Assembly (NCBI GenBank): GCA_963969395.1
Contig: OZ017803.1
Span: 13,888,001 to 13,952,000 of the forward strand
Source of the DNA: Pseudoscleropodium purum
Lineage: Eukaryota > Streptophyta > Bryopsida > Hypnales > Brachytheciaceae
Length of the DNA stretch: 64,000 bases
Direction: 5' to 3'
Made by a program: the position numbers and the translations under genes. Below, piece by piece: positions 55,171 to 64,000 of the stretch. The notes below the pieces were generated by a model. That model did no database searches, was not told the DNA's origin, and worked only from the letters and a program-made list of their open reading frames with translations. How positions within the stretch are numbered: position 1 is the stretch's first letter; every line of letters starts with the position of its first letter.

Positions 55171-58100
55171 ATGGCGAGACCAAGGGCGCAATCCGCCTCG
55201 GTGCCCCGTTTTTTGAGCCCGATGTATTACCTTCGGCGACCTCGGCGCCTGCTCATTCTGTTTGCCTTCTTCGTTTGTAGCACTTACTTTCTCTGGGATC
55301 GTCACAACCTTGTTGTTCATCAGGAGGTAACTCTACCCTCCCTTTCAATCTATTGCAACCATCAGTTATTGGTTGCTTATACTCGTAGCTGTTAATTTAC
55401 GAACTCTGTATAGAGTATAGAGTATATGGATTTAAGTGGAGGATACTGTCTGCGTCACTTTTAGCAATTCAACGCATGTAGGAGTGCGATTTTGGGAGCA
55501 GTGTCGAGCTGTTTTGAGAGCTTTGGGTACAAGAGTCAATCTCTCTTGAGAATCGCTATGTATGGATTTTTATGCAATTATTTGAAGTGGGTGGTTGTAG
55601 ATCACTATCAGTGACAATATACCAAACCTATTTCCAGTTATAAATCAGTAGCCATAGGCATTCAGCCAAGTTTTGCTTGCATCCTTGCTTACACCCTTGT
55701 TTATAAGTTCAACCTAGTGCATGACTTGATGAGATGCTGTTGGTAACAGGTCAGTATGGGAGACGGGATTAGGTCCCTAGCGGTTTTACTATCCTCTACC
55801 TTACTTGAATCTGACCTTGCAGGTACAGTGTGTTGACCTGACTCTGTCATTTTTGTGTGATAATGTAGGAGACTGTGAAAAATTTAACTCGACAAAATGA
55901 TAAGCTTCAGCAGAAAGTAAGAATCCGAACTTTCTGGTTGCATTATACCTTACATTTTAGAGCATTTGAAGGATTGCATTATCAATTTGTAGCTTTCAAT
56001 CTCTAAAGGTTGTTTAGAGATTAATTTATCTCAATTTGAACCCTTACAAGACTTACAGGCCCGAATTGGGCGTCATGGTTTGTCTAGTAGTTTGGAGTAG
56101 GTCCAATGGAGATTCCTTTGGTTCTATTTTATTTATTACTTAAGCAACACATGCAATGCTATTCACTGATTCTGATGATGTTAAATTTTGGCCTCATTCG
56201 AATTATTGATGATTCTCGATACGATCAGTCCAATCGGTCATTTTTAAACCATGAATTCTTGGTCCTTTAAGGGTTAAGATTGGTGGTGCTAGGTTTTCGG
56301 TGCCAATGGAATGTCATTGAATGCTGAGCCTCGTTTCTCTTTTTTCTTATGAGTTCGATCAAGACTACAATTGGATTTATGTGTCATAATCGTGACTGTG
56401 CTTTTGAGTGTATTACAGCTCGAAAAGCTCACAGATCTGCTGACGGAGAGGGGTGAGAGCCTACCGAATGAGCTAGAATTTCAGGAGCAGGAGAATAGCG
56501 GCAGCAAGGGCAGTGAGCAGGGCCTTCCTGATAAGACGAAGAAGCCAGCATTGACTGATGTTGATAAGGATCCAGTCGCGGCTGAAAGGCGTGACAAAGT
56601 CAAGGGTGCCATGCTTCATGCTTGGACTAGTTATGAGAAATATGCCTGGGGCATGGATGAACTCAAGGTTTATATACGTACACATGTCTCAAGTATCTAA
56701 ATCTAATGTTGTTGTTTTTTCCTTTGGTTAACCTACCTCTCAGACAGTGCTGTTCCTTTTTGGCAAAAGCATTACATCAGGTCTTGTAATGTGGTATTCA
56801 CACCATTTCACGTGTTTGTGGTTTTGGGTCAACTTTTGTGTTAGCAATTATGTGGATCCTGTATTGACGTTGTTCAACTTTTGAAAATGTGTAGCCACAA
56901 TCCAAGGTTGGAGTGAACCAGTTTGCAGGGCTGGGAGCATCCATTATTGATTCCTTGGATACCTTATACATCATGGGCTTCCAGAAACAATTCGAGAAAG
57001 CTAGAGAGTAAGTTGTTGGGATCAATTTTATCTCAGGACTGCATTTTCTAGACAACAGAATTGTACTCTTATTTACTGTGCTCCAGCGCTGACTTTGGGA
57101 TTTGGAATGGGATTCTTATTTGCAGTTGGGTTGCGGAAAATCTTGATTTCAACAAAAACGTGGAAACTAGTGTTTTTGAGACCACCATCAGGTACTCACT
57201 AGAACCATGATAGTAGTTCGCTTTCCAAGCTTGTAGGTGAACTCATGCTGCAAATGCTGATAAGATTAACCTGGAGGAGGGCCATTTTCGGAAGTATTTT
57301 TGGTGTTGGGTAGCGAAATTACTTTCCATTGATGTTTACATATGGAACCTGTCACTAAATGAGAACCTGGTCATCAACATATCCGACGTCCTAGGAAAGT
57401 GTCCTTTTGTTGTCTCTATCCTAATGGGAGAGACCGAGCAATGGCTTGAAAATGTGGAAAGATATGGTGCCCAATGAGAATGATACATTTAATAAAAAGC
57501 AATAAGATCATCAGTAACATGAGAATGCTAACATGTTGGGGCCCATCATGCCAAAGGATGAATTTCTTATGCCTGGTATAACTGATGTAGTTATAGGTAT
57601 AGCGGCATTCTAAGATTATGAAGTAAGATTTTTTCAAATTTTCAAGCTGTGTGGATTACATTGAGGGTTATACCTAGGATTATTTGGAATAACACGTTAC
57701 GAGCATTACTATTTGGGGTAGAGACACTTGCGATTTAGCCGCTTGTTTACTAATCGTTGCATATGATATTCCTCAGAGTTCTGGGGGGGCTGCTGAGTAC
57801 GTACGACCTGTCTGGCGAACGAATGTTTCTGAACAAGGCGCAGCAAATAGCAGACCGGTTGTTGCCTGCATGGGAGACCCCTTCAGGCATTCCTTACAAC
57901 ACTATCAACTTAGCATCCGGACATGCTAGCAACCCGGGTTGGACCGGGGTATACGATCTTACTATATCTTATGTAACTCAGTCAATTAATATCATTTCGG
58001 ACCGTTCTACATTGGGAATCCAGCAAATAAAATAAAATTTCTGAGCACTCCCATTGGCAAAAGAGCTTAGAATTGGTCCCGCTTAGCCAATGAGAGTTTT

Positions 58101-61100
58101 CAGAATTTTTTATTTTCTTGGCTTGTTCCCTAATGTGAAGCGATCCTCAGTATCATCTGGCTCTTCTTTTCCTTTGCTCAAGAGACTCATAACAGTTGTA
58201 ACTCTCTATTCAGGGTTCAAGCATATTGGCTGATTCTGGGACTGAGCAGGTAGAGCTCATTGCATTGTCACAACGGACGGGCATACCAAAATACAAGGAA
58301 AAGGTTTGTTCTTCCGCTTTGTTGTCGTGTCAGTTTCCTTTTTTAATCTCCTACTATAGGCTGTCTTGTTCACGTTTGAGAACCGAAGACAACATTTTGT
58401 GACCTTCTCAAACGAAGTTAAGTATTCAGAGACAAGAAAATATAGCTATCTTTTCGGGGATTCATCGGTAATCCTCCTGCCCTTGTCTGGACCCTACTGT
58501 CTCTTTTGTGTTCGATTTGGTAGCTTGTCGTAGTAAGTTCAATTTCTAATGCATAGATTCTGTGTTTTAGGCTGAGAGAGCCATCCATCAGCTAAGGAAG
58601 GTGTATCCAAGTGACGGTCTTTTATCTTATTATATCAGCCCTGATTCTGGCCAGCCTACATATGGTAAAATTACTTTCGGAGCCATGGGGGACAGGTATT
58701 GGGATCTTCAACACTTTTGCAATTTGGGTTGGAGTCTGGATCAATATTTTGATTAACCCCGAAGTGCCCACGCTAAATATTGAAAGTCCACTATTGGAAG
58801 CAAGTAGTCGATTATAGTTACTTTCAAAACATACTTCTATTCTTTAAAGAAGTGTGGTATTAATTCTTCTATCTATTGATACATTTTGTTATCTTCCTTG
58901 AGTATCTACTTTTAATCCTGTAGATATATTCGTTTTTGGTCATTTCGGCACTTAGGGGTTGACATATGTGTATCCCTTACAAAGATCAACCTATTTGGTA
59001 TAACCACGTAGTATAATTTCTATTGGTTTCAAAGCAGTCAAGTCCAAAGATAATCTCAAATTTTTGACATTTCTCATCCTGTGTTTGCATGTGACAGTTT
59101 CTACGAATATCTCTTGAAGGTTTGGGTTCTGGGGAATAAGACGGAAGTTGTGAAGCACTACAGGTACCTGTGATAGTCTCCGGGAAGTGATTGTTAACAT
59201 TCTTAGGAGATTGGATAGAGTATGGGACTCTCTTGTGAAAAAATTATGGTACTTATTGTTTTTCCCTCATCTGCAGAGAGATGTGGGAGCAATCCATGGA
59301 AGGTATGATAAAGAATCTGATTATGAAGACAACTAGTCCTCCTATTTACACATATATTGCGGAACGATCTGGCAATCAGTTGATACACAAGGTAATTTAT
59401 TGGGTCTACAATATTATTCTGTTTTGGTTCCTCTCTTAACGTAGGCACCCAAACACATTTTTTCGGTAGTGTTCCTGTATCTCTTTGTGACTTGGAGTTT
59501 ACCCTACTTCTTCGACACTTGTACACTAATCCAATTTGTAGAGAAGTTAAGTAGATTTAAGCTTTCCTGATAAGTATATGTATTGTAGATGGACGAGCTG
59601 GCGTGTTTCACACCAGGGATGCTGGTTCTTGGAATGGAGGGAGCATCGCCTGAAAAAGCCAAAGAGTACCTGAATCTCGCTGAAGAGGTAAATAATTTGT
59701 AGTTGAAATGTAATGTCGGGCTCACTTCAGTACAAACCAGTCATTCCGTAACCCCTAAATGCCCAATCTAAAGATAGGAGGTTCACTGTAGAAGCGAATA
59801 CTTAATCATACTAAATTTCAAAGCATATTTTTACCTATAGAAAATATAAAAATGATTTATTTATTGGTTCTATTGGTTCTAATTTTTACCTTGAAGATTC
59901 CTAAATGATATATTTCAAGTCCTATGGTACGGAAGCGACTACTTTAGACCATCACATGATCACTTTTTAGGTTGGAAAAATGCATCTTCAGAGTCCTATG
60001 GTTATTGTAGTGATATTTCTTGTGACTAATAACTGGAGCTTGGTTCTGCAGCTGGCTAATACATGCTACAACATGTATGCGTCGACACGGTCAAAACTGG
60101 CTGGGGAAAACTACAACTTCCACAATGGGGTGAGCCGTGATTTAGTTCGTACTGCGTCTTTAGTTTTTCAAAGATGTCATGATATGCAAGCTCATTTTTT
60201 TGTTTGGTATAAATGCATAAATAATAGAATATGCTTGCTTTTCTGAACTTGGTCTGTGGTGTGAGTGGTGGACATATGATGACTGACATTGGATTATTCC
60301 GGGAGGGAACAGAGAATGGAAGTTGGGGTCTCTTGGAACATAATGAGACCAGAAACTATAGAGTCGCTCATGTACTTGTGGCGCAAGACGGGTGATCAGA
60401 AGTACCGGGACTGGGGTTGGGACATCTTCCAAGCCTTTGAGTCCCAAACAAGGGTCCCTTCAGGTTTTACTGGCTTAAGAGATGTAAGAAGCTTCTGACA
60501 CCTTTTGATATCTCTCCATGTTCACCTGCTATGCGTAGTGGTCAAGGCAATTGATTAAACCCCTGAAAGACTATCGATCATTGTTTTAATATGACCAATT
60601 TGATTGATCATATAGTTATAAATATTATTCAGATGGGGCCAAATTTTATATCACCAGACAGTGCAGAATATTGCGTATGTTGGTCAATAAATAATTAAAA
60701 TTGGACAAACGGAAGTTCCCATATGACCTGCTCAAAACTGCTAAAAGAAAATGAAAAATGAAAAATCCAAACTTTGGCTTCTTTATCCTTGAGGAATTAA
60801 TCTTTTCTCGCTTGGGATCTGTCAACTCAACAACACATCAAGGCTATCCTGTGGCTGTAATCCTACCCTGATTTTGTTGGTACAATCTCTGTGAGCATAT
60901 ACACTTTTAATAATCGCCTCTAACGATGTACAATTTTACAAGGAAGCTTACCATCTGAATTCCTTCGGTATTTTCAAATCAATTGAACAATTTTAGATTG
61001 TAAATTTGGAGCTTGACCTCTGAAAGTGTACATGTAGTACCAGAAGTAATAGGAACTGTTTTCCCTGAATCCCTTGATTCTGAAGCTTTGGTTTTGTGTT

Positions 61101-61372
61101 CTGTGCATTGGCAGGTGAATAGCGGTGAGAAGGACGACATGATGCAGAGTTTCTTCTTGGCAGAGACGCTCAAATATCTCTACCTTTTATTTTCGCCCTC
61201 CACTGTCATCCCGCTGGATGAATGGGTGTTCAACACCGAAGCTCACCCTGTCCGAATTGTACCCCGAGTGGACGAGCCTGTCAGCCTTGAAGAGCTCGTC
61301 CACAAGCCTTTAAATGCCGTTGCCAAAGTAGAAAAACAGCAGCAGCGATGGAAGAGGAGAGGTGGGGACTGA
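55171..61372 (+). CDS. MNS1/2-like: Golgi mannosyl-oligosaccharide 1,2-alpha-mannosidase, GH47 (14 exons)
   Basis: This class I alpha-mannosidase trims Man8GlcNAc2 towards Man5GlcNAc2 on N-glycans in the cis-Golgi. Exons: 55171-55326, 55869-55916, 56419-56667, 56895-57007, 57126-57191, 57777-57948, 58214-58303, 58571-58695, 59098-59163, 59277-59391, 59589-59687, 60052-60129, 60313-60483, 61115-61372. The joined frame gives 601 residues, slightly longer than Arabidopsis MNS1 (about 560). The short cytosolic N-terminus MARPRAQ...YYLRRPRR, a membrane anchor at about 27-42 and a luminal stem match plant MNS1/2. Catalytic-domain landmarks are [12 protein letters not shown] (E149), [32 protein letters not shown] (D339), [22 protein letters not shown] (E473) and [10 protein letters not shown] (T557, the expected Ca2+ ligand). 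All family acid residues are present, so it should be active. The MNS1 versus MNS2 assignment is not resolved. Confidence 0.96.
59745..59770 (+). repeat. Isolated TTAA-family left end inside a mannosidase intron
   Basis: GTAACCCCTAAATGCCCAA (59748-59766) matches the left terminus consensus of the TTAA-type elements. A right-end-like GGCACTTAGGGGTTGA lies at about 58947-58962 in an upstream intron, in the wrong order to pair with it. I see no complete element here. Confidence 0.4.
60593..60746 (+). repeat. Intron repeat, copy C (mannosidase last intron)
   Basis: It contains GACCAATTTGATTGATCA, GATGGGGCCAAATTTTATAT, ATGTTGGTCAATAAATAA and a CTCAAAACTGCTAAA end, aligning with the two copies in the USP introns about 16-17 kb away and in the same orientation. 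Confidence 0.65.
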
Positions 61373-63056
61373 AACACTTGAATCCCAACTCAGTGCTCTT
61401 GATTATCAAATAGTTTTTTTGGGGTTGAATTACATCATTTTCAAGCCTTAACATAGCTGTTTCCGTATATCTGCGGTTATTCATTTTTTAAGTTAAAACG
61501 CACAATGAGGCTTGAATTTGGATTCTAGCACACAAGTTTTAAAAAGTTATTTATCAGATATTGGACACTGTTTTTCAAGAGCTAGGTCGTTTCTACGTTG
61601 TTGCTTCTAGGCTGTGTAGCTTGATGTGAAGACCGTAAGGTAAGGAATGTGAGGACCGATTAGTTCACCCTTGGAGAATCAGCATTACTTGGCATCATCC
61701 TTGTTGAGTGACCAGGTTATGGAACTCTCATGCCCGGGCCACCAAGCTTTGCAGACAGACTGCAAGATGGTCTACACGAGGAATCTGAAATCGGTAATCG
61801 AATAGACAAGAACGCTGTTTCAACATCGTTCTTGTGTGTCTTATGCATGATTCTGTAGCCATGAGCTGTTAGGCTAATCATCCTTCCAAGTAATAGCATG
61901 ACTAGCATTGGAAAACTGCAGGACTTCTACTTCAAAAAACTCAAGAAGCATTTTTTGTGTACATATCAGATTTAGGTATTTCACATTTACAAAGCTCCTA
62001 CACAAATGGTTTGCTACATTGATTTGTCTTATTTGTGCCTGTGACGCCAAAGTAATTTACTAAAGAGACTGTTCGAAATGTGGACTGAAATGTATATTAT
62101 ATTGTACTAATAATACACGATAAAATTAGTACTTGGCAAATCTGTAACCTCTCTACTGTTGCTGCCGAGGTGTAGTGTTCCACAAATCTGTGACTTTTGT
62201 AGTATATGTGTTCCACAATATAAATTTAGTTTGAAATTTTATTTTTTTATCTCCAAAATTAAAATTCAGACTCTTCTTTTTAATTGAAAGGAGCTTTGGT
62301 TTTTTTACTTCTTGAATCTGTCTGTTGTGTTGAGTCCACCCTCCAATACAGAAAATAGAATTTTTATATATGCTCCCATTCATGTTATGCATCTATAGTG
62401 TGGGGGTAATTTTGAACAAACAAAGTGTCTTAGTTTGAGTTGTGTCACACAAAAGAATCCAAGTTCTTCCTCATGTATATTGCATGTGACCTCACCTAAA
62501 ATTGCCAACTCAAGAACTTTTCAAGGACCGAAAGAAAATCAAAGCCTCTTCTTGCTTACTTATAAAGATAGTGACTTAAAATTGCCAACTCAAGAACTTT
62601 TTGAGGACCGAAAGAAAATCCGAGCCTCTTGCTTGCTTGCTCATAAAGATAGTGACTTATGGATGACAACATTCACATCATCATTGCAAGAAAAGAAGTG
62701 GTAGTGTACCATTTAAGTTTACTTTGGATTCACCAAATTGTGATGTTCATCTCCCACGTCTCCCTTCCTTCCTTTGAAACGCTTTTGTCATGACTCCACA
62801 TTTGATTTCCTTTACCTTCTTCATGGCGTCACATAATGCTCTCCTTTTCTTGTAATCCACATCACCTGCCAGTGTTGCCCAAGATAAAAAGATGACCAGC
62901 TCAACAACCATTGTTCATTGTGATTAATTTCTAGCAAAGCTCTTTAATTCTCCTCCTTGTCACATACATACACTCTGTAGAGAGGCACAACTTTTGTTTT
63001 TTAAAATTTTTTTTTTATTAGCAGTTATAAATTGCTGAAACCAGTTTGAAGTTACA
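61373..63056. other. 3' UTR of the mannosidase gene and intergenic DNA
   Basis: The first several hundred bases keep moderate composition and probably include the mannosidase 3' UTR. After about 62.0 kb the DNA becomes AT-rich. Apart from the tandem duplication at 62497-62659 I see no gene or element. Confidence 0.5.
62497..62659 (+). repeat. Tandem duplication of an 80-81 bp unit
   Basis: Two adjacent units both begin TAAAATTGCCAACTCAAGAA, contain GGACCGAAAGAAAATC and GCCTCTT-CTTGCTT, and end ATAAAGATAGTGACTTA. They differ at only about eight positions plus a one-base indel, so the duplication is fairly recent. Confidence 0.9.
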
Positions 63057-63347
63057 ATGCAATATTTGATAAGACTCTTAGTAGTACTGAGCACATGCTC
63101 TGTGGCATACATCTCCTGTAACTCACAGGAAAAAGGTCGTGCAATTAGCAATGCCAATGATGCTGGAGATGGTGGTCTGCTTACGAATTCAAGAGTGTTG
63201 GAGACGGATGATTTCGAAGATGCAGAATGGATTTCCTTGATGGAATTGGATGACAATGACGAGGAGGTTCAGCTTGGGTCTGCAAGAATTCAATACAGTG
63301 TGCTAAATGAAGGAGCTGTGGGTGATGGAGTAACCAATGATACTGAG
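63057..63347 (+). CDS. Polygalacturonase-like secreted protein, first exon (partial)
   Basis: The ATG at 63057 opens a 97-codon exon ending at a strong donor (GAG|GTATGT). Residues 1-22 (MQYLIRLLVVLSTCSVAYIS) form a signal peptide. An acidic linker follows, and residues 80-97 read YSVLNEGAVGDGVTNDTE. That matches the N-terminal signature of GH28/pectin-lyase-fold proteins (F/YxVxxxGAxGDGxTDDT). Family members hydrolyse homogalacturonan in the cell wall. The catalytic motifs (NTD, DD, GHG, RIK) would lie in later exons outside the window, so activity cannot be judged. No second exon was recognised before the window end. Confidence 0.75.
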
Positions 63348-64000
63348 GTATGTGATTACATCACAGTTGTGGCTACATGATTTACCACATTTAACTACTT
63401 CTGGACTTTTTGAAAGTCCAGAGTTAATAATGATCATCAAGAGAAAAAAAATATCACAAGGAGATAATGCAAAACATTGTAAAAAACAATACAAAACATC
63501 AGGAGATCTATACAGATATCGAGAAATTTATTCAAACATTGTGAGATCTCCTCATGTTATCATTGGGAAATCTCACAATATTTTGTTTAGAATGTTAAAT
63601 GTGACATTGATATGTTGTGTATTGCGATTTGTGATTATACAATAAAAGTTTCTGATTAGGCATAACTTTGTTGTGTGACAAAAATAGGGAGATGCTATCA
63701 ATAGTGGTGTAGTAGCCATGTTAGGGTGGCTGAATTAATATCTAACTCTTGATGTGCTGTTTCAAAATATTAAGAACCTAAACTATACTTTTACTCGGCC
63801 AATTTTTTTAGCCATCAAAATTTTGATTTTATTTTAGGGGGATCTTTTTTTCGGGATAACACATTTGTAAGTTAGATTGATTGTGGGGTTGTTGTTGCTC
63901 ATTGGATGGGGATGATCCCAATGGTGCACCCTGTCATCTAATTTGTTTACTGATCCTCATAACTAATCGAGTAAAAAAAAGAAATTCAGATTTTCTTTGG
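63348..64000 (+). other. First intron of the polygalacturonase-like gene (open to window end)
   Basis: From the donor at 63348 to the end no segment continues the GH28 fold in any frame. The sequence is AT-rich and is taken as intron. At about 63478-63600 short words (GAGATCT, GAAATCTCACAAT) repeat weakly. Confidence 0.5.

Overview
The window reads as nuclear DNA of a land plant. The genes have many short exons with GT-AG introns. They include a Golgi class I alpha-mannosidase with a plant MNS1/2-type N-terminus and a protein with a likely plastid transit peptide. The very AT-rich gene-poor half and the USP37-like protease fit a seed-free plant such as a moss, but the sequence alone does not fix the lineage.

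Layout. From 1 to about 41.6 kb there is no convincing intact gene. This half holds AT-rich repeats, non-autonomous DNA transposons, a 1.1 kb foldback element, minisatellites and gene relics, among them a protein-kinase pseudogene with stop codons (21.7-22.9 kb, minus). Base composition is more balanced at 3-10 kb, where a degenerate possible plastid-protein exon lies at 9.1-9.6 kb. From 41.7 kb genes are close together: a USP37-like ubiquitin protease (42341-47435, +, 13 exons); tail to tail with it a 310-residue protein with a GFGSLLS motif and a likely transit peptide (48155-51446, -, 9 exons); a Golgi alpha-1,2-mannosidase of family GH47 (55171-61372, +, 14 exons); and the first exon of a polygalacturonase-like secreted protein (63057 onward, cut by the window end).

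The exon models were assembled by hand from splice sites. All three complete genes keep an open frame through every junction (691, 310 and 601 residues). Their products act in different pathways: nuclear/cytosolic deubiquitination, a probable plastid function, Golgi N-glycan trimming, and possibly the cell wall. They are not expected to form one system.

The most interesting non-genic signal is a repeat family of about 0.27-1.5 kb. Its members start near TTAACCYCTAAATGCCC and end with the reverse complement, with TTAA or a near match at both outer edges. At least six copies have paired ends. This layout resembles piggyBac-type elements (TTAA target site, CCY... termini), which would be unusual in a plant. 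A second short repeat sits in introns of both the USP and the mannosidase genes.
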